NCBI GenBank assembly: GCA_021776195.1
Contig: JAJFGK010000156.1
Span: 30,903 to 94,902 of the forward strand
Length of the DNA stretch: 64,000 nucleotides
Reading direction: 5' to 3'
Source of the DNA: Kiloniellaceae bacterium
Lineage (GTDB): Bacteria > Pseudomonadota > Alphaproteobacteria > Kiloniellales > Kiloniellaceae
Positions 1-9,305 of the stretch are shown here, one piece after another (position 1 is the stretch's first letter; each line of letters begins with the position of its first letter). Made by a program: the position numbers and the translations under genes. The notes under the pieces are model-generated. The model was not told the origin of the DNA. It ran no database searches and saw only the letters and a program-made list of their open reading frames with translations.

Positions 1-831
1 CGCGGCCGGGCCCAGCGCCGGGTGGGGCCGGGCGATACGAAAGAGGATCTTGCCGGCCCAGCCCATGGGGACCGATCGGATTGCCTCTTGGATGGCGCTC
101 GGCAGCTCCGGCTCGAAGCGGACCGCGTCCTGGATCAGGAGGTTGCTGGGCAGGGTGACGATCACCTTGTCCGCCCGCAGTTTGCCCTCGGGCGTTTCCA
201 GCTCGACACCCTGGGCTTGCCGGGTGATCGTGGTGACGGGACAGGAGAGGGCGATGTCCAGCCCCTCCGCCAGCACCGTCAGCAGCCGCCCGTAGCCCAG
301 GGGAAGCTGCCAGTCCTCCTCCGTGTCGCGGTAGCGGGCGGTGTCGGTCAAGGAAACTTCCTCGGCCTCGCGGCTGGAGATCCAGCTTTGCAGCGCCTCC
401 ATCGCCGGGCGATAGCGTTGGTCCTCGCCCAGGGCTTGGCAGCGGTCGAAAAAGTCGGCAATCGGACGGTCGCCCTCGCGGGCCTGATCCATCCCCTCGA
501 AGAAGGCCTCCACGGCGGCGATCCACGCGGCGCGCTCCTTGGGGCCACAATCGGCGGGCAGCGCCGAGCTGTTCCATTGGATCGCCCTGCGGTCGACCGG
601 GTGGCCGAGACTTTCCGCCTGTCCGACCATGGGGTTGAGGCTGCCCGAGTGCAGGAACTGCGCCCCCAGGTCATAGGCGTGACCGTGGAAGTCGACCGTG
701 CGGGCCCGGCCGCCGACCCGGTCGCGCGCCTCCAGCAGTTTCACCCGCTTGCCCTTTGCCACGAGGCGCCGTGCCGCGCCGATCCCCGCCGCGCCCGCGC
801 CAACGATGGCGACGTCAAAGTGATCTGCCAT
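1..831 (-). CDS. Flavin monoamine oxidase family protein (partial, C-terminus beyond window)
   Basis: Reading the minus strand from ATG at 831 gives an N-terminus MADHFDVAIVGAGAAGIG, a Rossmann dinucleotide-binding fold (GxGxxG), followed at about residue 35 by LLEARDRVGGRARTV, the usual second FAD-binding block of flavin amine oxidases (GG-doublet family). The frame stays open for 277 codons to the window edge, so the substrate and second FAD segments are missing. The family oxidises amines with FAD and O2, giving an aldehyde or ketone, ammonia and H2O2; the substrate cannot be read from this part. There is no signal peptide, so it is probably cytoplasmic. It is transcribed away from the coiled-coil gene next to it but on the same strand. 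Family assignment is firm, specificity unknown. Confidence 0.85.
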   Translation of the reverse strand, partial: MADHFDVAIVGAGAAGIGAARRLVAKGKRVKLLEARDRVGGRARTVDFHGHAYDLGAQFLHSGSLNPMVGQAESLGHPVDRRAIQWNSSALPADCGPKERAAWIAAVEAFFEGMDQAREGDRPIADFFDRCQALGEDQRYRPAMEALQSWISSREAEEVSLTDTARYRDTEEDWQLPLGYGRLLTVLAEGLDIALSCPVTTITRQAQGVELETPEGKLRADKVIVTLPSNLLIQDAVRFEPELPSAIQEAIRSVPMGWAGKILFRIARPHPALGPAA

Positions 832-1003
832 GGCTGAAGGCTGTCCCTGGGTGCTGCCGAAACTCGACGGGCGGCCAGTTTTCCCCTGCCGGTCTGGCGG
901 GTCAAGGGCGCAGCCCTTTGTTCGGACGGTGGCGATGCCAGTCCGCAGCGCCCGAGACGGTTCCACCTAATCCGGTTGGGATTTCCCCGACAGCTACCGG
1001 GCC

Positions 1004-1411
1004 TCACCAGCGGATGGTGATACCGAGCTTCTTGATCTTCTTGTTCTTGAAGTCGAAGGCGATGTCGGGGACGATCGAGACCGTGTTGCCGAGCGGCAGG
1101 CCCTTTTTCTGGATGACGGTTTTCAGCCACTGCGGGACCTTGGTCAGTTCCTTTTCGTCAGCCTCCGGCGGAATCTCGAGAAGCGACAGTTGCAGCGCCA
1201 GGTCGCTGGCCGCCAGGTCGAGTTTCTTGCGCAACGCCGTTCGTTTCTTCTCCTGGGTCTTTTCGGCTTTCTTGTCCTTGTTATCCTGGGCTTGCTTCAG
1301 TTCCTCTTCGATCGGCTGCAGCTCCTTTTTAAGCTTTTCCACCTCCTTGGCTTTCCGGGTCAAAATCTTGTCGATGCGCTTTTTGTAGCTCTCGATGTGG
1401 CGATCGGCCAT
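1004..1411 (-). CDS. Lysine-rich coiled-coil protein of unknown function
   Basis: This 135-residue protein starts at ATG 1411, preceded by a strong purine-rich site (GAGGAGGGG). An upstream in-frame extension is possible but would pass over this ribosome site. Residues about 5-70 are very rich in Lys, Glu and Gln in a heptad-like pattern (ESYKKRIDKILTRKAKEVEK), predicting a coiled coil. The C-terminal part is globular, ending in FDFKNKKIKKLGITIRW. There is no signal peptide, membrane segment or catalytic motif. I do not recognise the family. It is divergent from the acyl-CoA synthetase gene across about 200 bp. It is likely real because of the ribosome site and the biased amino acid use. Confidence 0.6.
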   Translation of the reverse strand: MADRHIESYKKRIDKILTRKAKEVEKLKKELQPIEEELKQAQDNKDKKAEKTQEKKRTALRKKLDLAASDLALQLSLLEIPPEADEKELTKVPQWLKTVIQKKGLPLGNTVSIVPDIAFDFKNKKIKKLGITIRW

Positions 1412-1615
1412 GGTTCCCCTCCTCTTTCCCGACCGGACAACGCCCCCTGACTTCCTGGGAAGTCCCGGTTGCCCGGCAAGGTTATGGAGTCTGCTGTTCA
1501 ATCCCCAATCAGATCTCGGTGAGGAACCCGGAGGCGCTCGTCCCAATGAGAAATCCGGGTTGGTCCGATAGCGGCGGCGGGCGTCGCATTCGAAACGACC
1601 TTTGGCAGGGAAATC

Positions 1616-3805
1616 GTGTGGTCTTGCCCAGGACAGTCACTGGTCAGGTCGGGCGGCGGAGCCTTGGGCACTTCAATCTGCGATCTGCGCGCCCGGCGGC
1701 GGGCCAATCTCAAGCGGCTGCTCAGGCCGCGCCAGATCGCGTTCGTCGGCGGGCGCCATCTCGAGAACTGCATCGCGCTCGCCCGTCGCGCCGGTTACGG
1801 CGGCAAGATCCATGTGGTCAATCCGACGCGCGAGGAGATCGCCGGCATACCTTGTGTGCCGTCGCTCGACGCGCTCCCACGGGCGCCCGACGCCGCCTTC
1901 GTCGCGCTGTCGCGGGAGCGCACGATCCCGGCCATGGCCGACCTCGCGCGCATCGGCGCCGGCGGCGCGGTGTGCCACGCCGCCGGTTTCAGCGAGCTCG
2001 GCGCCAGCGGGCGCGACCTTCAGCGGGAGTTAACGGCGGCGGCCGGCGATCTGGCCATGGTCGGCCCGAACTGCATGGGTGTGCTGAACGCCTTCGACCG
2101 CGTCGCGCTCTGGGGGGCCGACGGCCATCTCGAGCCTCGCGACGGGCCCGGCGTCGCCTTCATCTCGCAGAGCGGGGCGTTTCTCTATGGCATCGTCAAT
2201 GCGGAGCGCGCCTACCCCATGGGCTATGGGCTCAGCCTCGGCAATCAGGCCGCGATCGATTTCGCCGATGCGCTGGATGTCGTGCTCGACGACGAACGGG
2301 TGCGCGTCATCGGTCTCTACTGCGAGGGTCTGGCCGACGGCATGGCCTTCGGCGATGCCTTGACCAGGGCGATCGAGCGGGGCGTCCCGGTCGTGCTGCT
2401 GGCCGGTGGCGGCGTGCCGGCAGCCGCGGCCCGCTCGGTGAGCCACACCGGAAACCTCGCCGTGCCGGGGGATTTCTGGCACGCGCTCGCCGAGCGCTAC
2501 GGCCTGATCGAGGTCGCAACGCTCAAGCAACTGATCGAGACGACGAAACTGCTGGCGATCAGCGGCCCGCCGCGCGGCCGGCGGGCCTTTATCGTCACCC
2601 ATTCCGGTGGGGCGGGGTCCCTGATCGCCGAGCAGGCGCCGCGGCTCGGCTTGGAACTGCCGCCGGTGACGCCGGAAAACCATGACCGAATCAGTCACGT
2701 CCTGCCCGAGGTGATCTCCATCGCCAACCCGCTCGATCTCAATCTGCCCTGGAGCTCGAGCAGCGGCATGTCGCTGGAGGATACCGATCTGATCGCCCAG
2801 TGCCTGATCGACGGCAGCGCCGGTGAGACCGACAGCATCGCGATGCTGCTCGACGTTCCCCGTGCCGGCGAGGGCCACGATGCGCCCTGGTTGCCAAGCC
2901 TGGAGGCGATGGTCGAGGTTCGGCGGCGCAGCGGCCTGCCCACCATCGTGGCCGGCTTGCTGCCCGAGGGCCTGGAGCCCGACCTGCGCGCGAGGATGCA
3001 GGCCCAGGGCGTCGCGGCGCTGATGGGCGCCAGCGAGACGATCGAGGCCATGGCCGGCGCGGCCCGCTATGCCGAGGCGCGGGGCGGACTTGCCGCGAAC
3101 CCGCCGGCGCGTCTGTTGCCAGCGGCGGCCGATGGCCAGGGTCGGCCGCTCGACGAGTGGGACAGCAAAGAGCGTCTTGCCCCCTATGGCCTAAACTTCC
3201 CGCCGCGCCGGGCCGGCGCGGCGGAGGAGGCGCCCAAGGCCGCCGCCGAGGTCGGCTTTCCCGTTGCGCTGAAGGTTCTCAACGCCGAGATCGCCCACAA
3301 GAGCAAGCTGGGCGGCGTGCGGCTTCATCTGCGAAGCGAGACGGAGGTTGCCGAGGCTGTCGGCAGCATCCAGGCCCAGGTCGCCAGGGCGCGGCCGGGC
3401 ACGCGGGTCGACCGGTTTCTGGTCGAGGCCATGGTGCCAGACCCCCTGGCCGAGTTGATCCTCGGCGTCAAATGCCACCCGGCCTTGGGGCTCGCCCTGC
3501 TGGTCGGGCGCGGCGGCGTCGATGCCGAGCTGCAGCGCGACTATGGGATGGTTCTGCTCCCGGCCAGCGACCGGGCCCTCGAACGGTCGCTGGATCGGCT
3601 GAGGCATCACGGTCTCAACGATGAGGCCCGGCAATCGGTGCTGGCGGCCCTGCGCGCGGTCGCGCGCTTCGCCAAAGACCATGCCGGTGAACTGGTGGAG
3701 ATGGACGTCAATCCCCTGCTGGTGCTGCGGGACGGCTCTGTCGTCGCCGTCGATGCGCTCCTGGTGCTTGGCGAGGAACATATCGAAACAGGAGAGGCGC
3801 CATGA
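1616..3805 (+). CDS. Acetate--CoA ligase family protein, NDP-forming (fused alpha-beta)
   Basis: The 729-residue product has the layout of NDP-forming acyl-CoA synthetases: a CoA-binding Rossmann domain from about residue 33 (RLLRPRQIAFVGG), succinyl-CoA-ligase-like domains with SQSGAF and the SHTG motif at 276-279, whose His277 matches the phosphorylated histidine of the family, and a C-terminal ATP-grasp domain (about 500-725) with KLGGV and a late EMDVNPLLV block. Such enzymes interconvert acyl-CoA and carboxylate with ADP/ATP. The same superfamily also contains the ATP-dependent DMSP lyase DddX, so substrate is open. The start is GTG at 1616 with AGGGA just upstream; a start around the RLLRPR block is also possible. 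It overlaps the next gene by ATGA, indicating an operon with the MaoC-type dehydratase and a shared acyl-CoA substrate. Confidence 0.85.
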   Translation: MWSCPGQSLVRSGGGALGTSICDLRARRRANLKRLLRPRQIAFVGGRHLENCIALARRAGYGGKIHVVNPTREEIAGIPCVPSLDALPRAPDAAFVALSRERTIPAMADLARIGAGGAVCHAAGFSELGASGRDLQRELTAAAGDLAMVGPNCMGVLNAFDRVALWGADGHLEPRDGPGVAFISQSGAFLYGIVNAERAYPMGYGLSLGNQAAIDFADALDVVLDDERVRVIGLYCEGLADGMAFGDALTRAIERGVPVVLLAGGGVPAAAARSVSHTGNLAVPGDFWHALAERYGLIEVATLKQLIETTKLLAISGPPRGRRAFIVTHSGGAGSLIAEQAPRLGLELPPVTPENHDRISHVLPEVISIANPLDLNLPWSSSSGMSLEDTDLIAQCLIDGSAGETDSIAMLLDVPRAGEGHDAPWLPSLEAMVEVRRRSGLPTIVAGLLPEGLEPDLRARMQAQGVAALMGASETIEAMAGAARYAEARGGLAANPPARLLPAAADGQGRPLDEWDSKERLAPYGLNFPPRRAGAAEEAPKAAAEVGFPVALKVLNAEIAHKSKLGGVRLHLRSETEVAEAVGSIQAQVARARPGTRVDRFLVEAMVPDPLAELILGVKCHPALGLALLVGRGGVDAELQRDYGMVLLPASDRALERSLDRLRHHGLNDEARQSVLAALRAVARFAKDHAGELVEMDVNPLLVLRDGSVVAVDALLVLGEEHIETGEAP

Positions 3806-4749
3806 TCGATCCCACCCTGATCGGCCGGTTCGGGCCGGACTTCGATGTGCCGATTGAGCGCGGCAAGCTGCGCGAGTTCGCCAACGCCACCTACGCGCCC
3901 TGGCCGGCGTTTCTCGACGATCCCCGCGCGGTGATCCCGGCGACTTTCCTGGTTGGCGCCGGCGTCTATTGGGGCTATACCCTGGAGCGCCCGGGCGGGA
4001 CCCATTTGGCGGCCCTGGACCACGATCTCAGTGTCGCCCTGCACGCCGAAGAATCCTATGTCTTTCACGGTGAACTGCCGCGCGTCGGCGACCTGCTGAC
4101 CGCGCGCGCGGGTCTTGAGAAAGTGGTCGAGAAGACGGGCCGCCGCGGCGGGTCTCTCACCTTCCTGACCTTGCTGACCGAGTTTCGAAATCGGCGGGGC
4201 GATCTGATCGCCGAGGCCCGCGCCGTGACCGCAACCAGCGATTCCAACAGCGCCATCGCCGCCGAAGCGCCCGACTACGTCCCGTACTACAAGGACCGCG
4301 CGGCGCTCGACCCCTTCGCCGTCATCGAAAGGGCGGATCTTCAGGCGCTGTCGGTCGGCGACAGCCCCGGGCGGATCGATGCGCCGCCGCTGACCCTGCG
4401 CGAGGTGGTGCGCTACGCCGCCGCGGGCGGCGAGGACGACCCGCTCCACTATGATCTGGCCCACGCCAAGGCGGCGGGTTTCCCGGGCATGTTCGGCCTG
4501 GGTATGCTGCAGGCCGGCGGTCTCGCCGCCTACGCCTCGCGCTGGCTCGGCGCCGAGCGGGTGCGACGGTGCCACATCCGCTTTCCCAACATGTTCTTCG
4601 TCGGCGACGCGCTCGGCTATGAAGGCCGCATCAGCGCGCTGACGGTCGTCGAGAGGCGCCGTAGGGCCGAGGTCATGCTGCGGTGCCACCGACCCAGCGA
4701 CGGGGCGACGATTGTCGAGGTGTCGATGGACTTCGATCTGGACCCGTAG
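3802..4749 (+). CDS. MaoC / FAS1-type dehydratase, double hot-dog protein
   Basis: A 315-residue protein built as two hot-dog halves. The N-terminal half (about 1-150) resembles the MaoC-N/FAS1 dehydratase region. The C-terminal half carries the hydratase-2 motif around residues 211-225 (EDDPLHYDLAHAKAAGF), where the Asp and His act in hydration or dehydration of enoyl-CoA thioesters. Related enzymes include mesaconyl-C4-CoA hydratase and 3-hydroxyacyl-CoA dehydratases. The start ATG overlaps the stop of the acyl-CoA synthetase (ATGA), so the two are translationally coupled: activation to a CoA thioester followed by hydration or dehydration is the simplest reading. No signal peptide; cytoplasmic. 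Confidence 0.83.
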   Translation: MIDPTLIGRFGPDFDVPIERGKLREFANATYAPWPAFLDDPRAVIPATFLVGAGVYWGYTLERPGGTHLAALDHDLSVALHAEESYVFHGELPRVGDLLTARAGLEKVVEKTGRRGGSLTFLTLLTEFRNRRGDLIAEARAVTATSDSNSAIAAEAPDYVPYYKDRAALDPFAVIERADLQALSVGDSPGRIDAPPLTLREVVRYAAAGGEDDPLHYDLAHAKAAGFPGMFGLGMLQAGGLAAYASRWLGAERVRRCHIRFPNMFFVGDALGYEGRISALTVVERRRRAEVMLRCHRPSDGATIVEVSMDFDLDP

Positions 4750-4785
4750 CTTGGTGGCGGGTGCCGGCCTTTGCGGCCGTCGATT

Positions 4786-6015
4786 CTATGACTTGGCCAG
4801 GATCGGCCTGTCGTCGCCCGCCAGGCGTTGCCGCAAATGGATCGCCAGCCCGGCGGCCAGGACCATCACCAGGCCGCCGGCCAGATAGGGCGCCGCCGGG
4901 TTCAGGGTCTGGAACAGAAAGCCGGCGGTGGGCGGGCCCAGCACCCGGGCGAAGCTGCTGGTCGCCTGGCCGACCCCCAGGGCGCCGCCGGTGGTCTCGA
5001 CCGGGCAGAGGCGCGAGATCAGGGACTGCAGGGCCGGGTTGCCGAGGCCGAAGCCGGCGGACAGGCAGGCCACGGCGAAGAGCAGCAGCGCCAGGCCGTC
5101 GGCGGCGGCGATACCGACCATGCCCAGACCGAGCAGGATGGCGGCGGCCAGCACCAGTCGCACTTCGCCAAAGCGCCGGCTCAGTGGGCCGATCAGGCCG
5201 CCCTGACAGATGACCGCCACGATGCCGGCAAAGACGAAGAGATAGCCGACCTGTTGCGGCCCCCAGGCCATCACCGTTTCGGCCCAGAGCGGCAAGGTCG
5301 ATTCCATGGCGGCGAAGACCACCGAGATCAGAAAGACAATCAGCACCACCAGGCCCATGTGGCGAAAGCGCAGGCTGGCGATTATGGTGGCGGCCATTGT
5401 CACGGCTGGCCGGCCGGCGGCCTGGCTTGCGGTCTCGCGCTTGGTGGGCGGGTTCGATTCCGGCAGGAAAAGCGCGGCCAGGATCAAGGTGGCGCAGGAG
5501 AGCCCGGCGGAGATCAAGGGGATCGTGCGGAAGGCCGCGTCGTCTGGCTCGCTGCCGGCCAGGGTGGCGCCGATTCCGGGGCCGATGGTGAAGGCCAGAC
5601 CGAAGGCCGCGCCCAGCATTCCCATGGCCTTGGCGCGCTTCTCCGGGGTCGAAACGTCGGCGGCGTAGGCCGGTGCCGCGGCCAGGTCGCCGCTGAGGAA
5701 GCCGGCCAGGGCGCGGGCCACGAAAAGCATCCAGAACTGGTCGGCAAAGGCCATGATGGTAAAGGCGCTGGCGGTGCCGACGAAGGAGATCAGCAATACC
5801 GGCTTGCGTCCCCAGCGGTCGCTCAAACGCCCCCATAATGGCCCGGCGATCAGCAGGGCGGCGGAGTAGGTGGCGATCAGGAAGGTTACCTCCTGGGGCG
5901 AGGCACCGAGACGCAGCGCCATGAAGGGCAGCAGCGGGATAATGATCCCGAAGCCCAGCAGGTCGACGAAGATGCAGGCAAAGAGAATCCCGATCGAGGG
6001 GCGGCGGCCTGTCAT
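4786..6015 (-). CDS. MFS transporter, TetA-like drug/proton antiporter family
   Basis: The 409-residue hydrophobic protein has 12 apparent membrane segments. After TM2 lies the MFS motif A (GRLSDRWGRKP, about residues 62-72), and TM5 has the antiporter motif C pattern (GLAFTIGPGIGA), both typical of proton-coupled efflux carriers of the TetA/Bcr type. The central loop (about 190-215) is charged and Pro/Ala-rich. The ATG at 6015 lies 12 bp after the mutL stop, so it is probably the last gene of a pgi-mutL-MFS transcription unit, although it has no functional link to mismatch repair. The exported substrate cannot be told from sequence. Confidence 0.85.
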   Translation of the reverse strand: MTGRRPSIGILFACIFVDLLGFGIIIPLLPFMALRLGASPQEVTFLIATYSAALLIAGPLWGRLSDRWGRKPVLLISFVGTASAFTIMAFADQFWMLFVARALAGFLSGDLAAAPAYAADVSTPEKRAKAMGMLGAAFGLAFTIGPGIGATLAGSEPDDAAFRTIPLISAGLSCATLILAALFLPESNPPTKRETASQAAGRPAVTMAATIIASLRFRHMGLVVLIVFLISVVFAAMESTLPLWAETVMAWGPQQVGYLFVFAGIVAVICQGGLIGPLSRRFGEVRLVLAAAILLGLGMVGIAAADGLALLLFAVACLSAGFGLGNPALQSLISRLCPVETTGGALGVGQATSSFARVLGPPTAGFLFQTLNPAAPYLAGGLVMVLAAGLAIHLRQRLAGDDRPILAKS

Positions 6016-6027
6016 GGGGTTTTCGGC

Positions 6028-7947
6028 CTATCGCCGTCCAAAGAGCTTCTCGATGTCGCTCAACTTCAGCTCGACGTAGGTCGGGCGGCCGTGATTGCAT
6101 TGTCCTGAATGGGGGGTCGCCTCCATCTCGCGCAGCAGGGCGTTCATCTCCTCGACATTGAGGCTGCGCCCGGCCCGCACCGACCCGTGGCAGGCCATGG
6201 TGCCGCAAACCGTCTCCAGCCGGTCGCGCAGGGCCAGGGCTTCGCCCAGCTCGGCCAATTCGTCGGCCAGGTCGCGCAGCAGGCCCTGGGCATCGACGCT
6301 GCCCAGCAGGCTGGGCACCTCCCGCACCACCACGGCGCCGGGGCCGAAGGGCTCGATCACCAGGCCGAGCTCCGCCAGCTCCTCGATCCGCTCCACCAGG
6401 CGCGCCACCGCGCCCTCTTCCAGCTCGACCACCTCGGGCAGCAGCAGCAACTGCCGCTCCACGCCGGCCGCGCCGATCTGCTGCTTCATGGTCTCGTAGA
6501 CCAGGCGCTCGTGGGCGGCGTGCTGGTCGACGATGACGATCCCATCGCTTGTTTGCGCTACCACATAGGTCTGGTGCAGTTGGGCCCGGGCGGCGCCCAA
6601 TGGGTAGTCCGATGGGAGGTAGTCCGCCGGGGAGTAGTCCTGCGGGGGATAGTCTGACGGGGGATAGCCCGAACCCGCCGGCGCGCCGCCGCCGGCGGCC
6701 TCCAGGCCGTGGGGCAGACCTGGGCGCGCGGCCGGCTGGCCTTCGAGGCCGGGCAGGGGGGCATGATAGGCGCCGGCCGCCTCCGCCAGGCCCCGCGACG
6801 GGTAAGTGGAATGGCCGGCGCGGGGGAATCCGCCGCCCCAGGAAGCCGCGGTTCCTTGCCCGGCCCGGAAGGCGCCCAGGGCGCTGTCCGAAACCGTGGT
6901 CGAGGCGCGGTGGCCGGCCTCGGCCAGGGCATGTCGGATCGCGCCGACGATCAGCCCGCGCACCAGCCCCGGCTCGCGGAAGCGGACCTCGGTCTTGGCC
7001 GGATGCACATTGACGTCGACTTCGGCCGGCGGCACCTCGAGGAACAGTGCCAACAGGGGATGGCGGTCGCGGGCCAGGAAATCCTGGTAGGCGCCGCGCA
7101 CGGCGCCGAACAGCAGCTTGTCGCGGACCGGGCGGCCGTTGACGAATAGATGCTGCTGCTGGGCGTTGGCGCGGTTGAGGGTCGGCAGACCGGCATAGCC
7201 GGTCAGGCGGTGCCCCTCGCGCTCGGCCTCGATCTTCAGCGCATTCTCTTGAAAATCGCGGCCCATGATCGCGGCCAGACGCTTCAGACGGGCCTCGAAG
7301 AGATCGCCTTCGGCCGGGGGCAGGGCGAGGACCTTGCGTTGGTCGTCGCTCAGGGTAAAGCCGATCTCGGGATGGGCCATGGCGAGACGGGAAAGCGCAT
7401 CCTTGGTCTGGCTCAACTCGCTGCGCGGCGACTTCATGAACTTCAGCCGGGCCGGGGTCGCGTAGAAGAGATCGCGGACCTCGACCCGAGTGCCGGGGGG
7501 ATGGGCAGCGGGTTGCGGCTCGCCCTTGCGGCCGCCCTCCAGCGTGAGGCGTGCCGCCGAATCCGCGCCCCTGTCCGCGCCCCCACCAGCGCCCCCGTCC
7601 GCACCCTGGGGCCGCGAGGTGATGGTCATGCGCGCCACCGCGCCGATCGAGGGCAGGGCCTCGCCGCGAAAGCCCAGGGACTTGATGTTCACCAGGTCGT
7701 CGTCGGGCAGCTTCGAGGTAGCGTGGCGCTCCACCGCGAGGGAGATCTCCTCCGGCGTCATGCCCCGTCCGTCGTCGGTGACCGAAATAAAGCTGCGGCC
7801 GCCGTCGCGCATCACCACGTCGATATGGCGGCTGCCGGCGTCGATGGCGTTCTCCACCAGTTCCTTGACCACCGCGAAGGGCCGCTCGACCACTTCGCCG
7901 GCGGCGATCTGGTTGACCAGGGTCTCGGGCAGGCGGCGTAGGCTCAC
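6028..7947 (-). CDS. mutL: DNA mismatch repair protein MutL
   Basis: The 639-residue protein begins [20 protein letters not shown], with GHKL ATPase motifs ([23 protein letters not shown]) in residues 1-330. A Pro/Gly/Ala-rich linker (about 340-460) contains a pentapeptide repeat. The C-terminal dimerisation domain has [12 protein letters not shown], matching DQHA(X)2E(X)4E, plus [15 protein letters not shown] and the final FGR, the set of motifs seen in MutL proteins with latent nicking activity. It couples MutS mismatch recognition to strand removal; with the endonuclease motif, repair is probably independent of MutH. ATG at 7947 overlaps the pgi stop by ATGA. Confidence 0.97.
   Translation of the reverse strand: MSLRRLPETLVNQIAAGEVVERPFAVVKELVENAIDAGSRHIDVVMRDGGRSFISVTDDGRGMTPEEISLAVERHATSKLPDDDLVNIKSLGFRGEALPSIGAVARMTITSRPQGADGGAGGGADRGADSAARLTLEGGRKGEPQPAAHPPGTRVEVRDLFYATPARLKFMKSPRSELSQTKDALSRLAMAHPEIGFTLSDDQRKVLALPPAEGDLFEARLKRLAAIMGRDFQENALKIEAEREGHRLTGYAGLPTLNRANAQQQHLFVNGRPVRDKLLFGAVRGAYQDFLARDRHPLLALFLEVPPAEVDVNVHPAKTEVRFREPGLVRGLIVGAIRHALAEAGHRASTTVSDSALGAFRAGQGTAASWGGGFPRAGHSTYPSRGLAEAAGAYHAPLPGLEGQPAARPGLPHGLEAAGGGAPAGSGYPPSDYPPQDYSPADYLPSDYPLGAARAQLHQTYVVAQTSDGIVIVDQHAAHERLVYETMKQQIGAAGVERQLLLLPEVVELEEGAVARLVERIEELAELGLVIEPFGPGAVVVREVPSLLGSVDAQGLLRDLADELAELGEALALRDRLETVCGTMACHGSVRAGRSLNVEEMNALLREMEATPHSGQCNHGRPTYVELKLSDIEKLFGRR
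6603..6674 (-). repeat. 15-bp tandem repeat, about 4.8 copies, inside mutL linker
   Basis: Units of 15 bp begin at 6603, 6618, 6633, 6648 and 6663 (plus-strand consensus GGTAGTCCGNCGGGG). They encode repeated DYxPx units around MutL residues 425-449 ([20 protein letters not shown]). Because the unit is a multiple of three, copy changes would lengthen or shorten the linker without a frameshift. Confidence 0.85.
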
Positions 7948-9266
7948 AGCAAACCCTCCGTCAGGTAGCGCCGCGCCAGGCGCTTGCCTTCCTCGACCGC
8001 CGGTTGACCCTCCGGATCGACGCCCCAGAGCGCGGCGGTCACCAGCGTTTCCAGCAGGAAGTGCATGACCAGCGCGCCGAGACTGGTCTCGTCAAGCCGA
8101 TCGAGCCGGATCTGCCGAACCGGTCGGCCTTGCTTGGCGAGAGTTTCCACCGTGGCCCGGGCCTGTGCCATGAGAAGATCGCCGAGCGTATGATCGGCGA
8201 GGAAATCCGTGGCCGGATCTCGCGGCGAATCGCCCTGCGAATCGTCCTGGGGCACCCGCGGTCCCGCGCCCGTCGTGTCGGCGGCCAAGAGGGTGAAGAG
8301 CTTGTCGCCTGGGCCGTCGAGATAGAGCTGAAGCTGGCTGTGCTGATCCGGCGCGCCGAGCCCGAGGATCGGTGTGGTGCCCCGTCCCTTTTTGCCCAGG
8401 CTTTCGGCCCAGAGCTGGCGATGCCACTGGCCGAAGCCCGCGAACCGGTCGCCGTAGGGCATCAAGACCGTTTGAGAGATGCCCCGTTCGGCGAGACCGG
8501 CGGCCAGGGCGGCGCCCTGCACGGCAGGAACCCCCGTGGCATCGCCGCCGGGTTGGATGGCCTGGCGGGCCTGATCGAGCACCATTGCCGCGCCCCGGCG
8601 GACCGCTGCCGCGTCGAGGCCGTCCAGCAGGGCCGGAAGCAGCCCGACCAGGGACAGGATGGCAAAGCGACCGCCGACCGCCGGGGGATGGTCGAGGCAG
8701 GTAAAGGCCTCGCGCGCGGCGAGACGCCGTAGCGCATTGTCGCCTGGATCCGAGATCGCCACCAACCGCCGGCCTAGGCCATCGGGCCCCGCAGTCCGTA
8801 GCCAGGGCAGCAGGGCCAGGGCCTGGGCCAAGGTTTCGGCGGTCGTGCCGGATTTGGAGACGATCACCAGGCCGCTGCGGGCCGGGTCCAGGACGCCGGT
8901 CAGGCACGCCCAGGTCGCCGGGTCGAGGCTGTCCGGGTAGTGGACCCGCAGGCCCGTGGGATCGGCCAGGCCCGCCAGCGCCCGCGCGCAGGAGCAGGAC
9001 CCGCCGGTGCCCAGGATCACGATGTCGTCGCAGGCCTCCGCCAGGCGCGTCGCCAGGTCCGTCAGAGCGGCCAGGTCGCTGGTTTCGTAGGACAGCGCCA
9101 GGGCCGGCTGTGCGCCCTGCGCCAGATCCGCCACGATCGCCGCCAGCGCTGTCGCGGCGGCTTCGAGATGGTGTCGATAGCCCGCCTCGGTCAGCCCGTC
9201 GGGGTTATCCGCCGACGCGAGGCAACCGGCAAACTCGTGCCTGTAGGGTAGGGTGGTTGGGTTCAT
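7944..9266 (-). CDS. pgi: Glucose-6-phosphate isomerase
   Basis: The 440-residue product has the two SIS-type sugar-phosphate-binding cores of phosphoglucose isomerase: [14 protein letters not shown] near residue 90, and [15 protein letters not shown] near 150, which binds the phosphate. The later [20 protein letters not shown] with [12 protein letters not shown] is the conserved active-site stretch of the family. It interconverts glucose-6-phosphate and fructose-6-phosphate in glycolysis/gluconeogenesis. At 440 residues it is of the shorter bacterial form. I use ATG 9266; the frame continues upstream to a TTG at 9290. The 3' end overlaps mutL (ATGA). Confidence 0.93.
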   Translation of the reverse strand: MNPTTLPYRHEFAGCLASADNPDGLTEAGYRHHLEAAATALAAIVADLAQGAQPALALSYETSDLAALTDLATRLAEACDDIVILGTGGSCSCARALAGLADPTGLRVHYPDSLDPATWACLTGVLDPARSGLVIVSKSGTTAETLAQALALLPWLRTAGPDGLGRRLVAISDPGDNALRRLAAREAFTCLDHPPAVGGRFAILSLVGLLPALLDGLDAAAVRRGAAMVLDQARQAIQPGGDATGVPAVQGAALAAGLAERGISQTVLMPYGDRFAGFGQWHRQLWAESLGKKGRGTTPILGLGAPDQHSQLQLYLDGPGDKLFTLLAADTTGAGPRVPQDDSQGDSPRDPATDFLADHTLGDLLMAQARATVETLAKQGRPVRQIRLDRLDETSLGALVMHFLLETLVTAALWGVDPEGQPAVEEGKRLARRYLTEGLL

Positions 9267-9305
9267 GGATTCCCAGCGACTCGGGGCCAATTCGATGGCT
9301 CCAGA

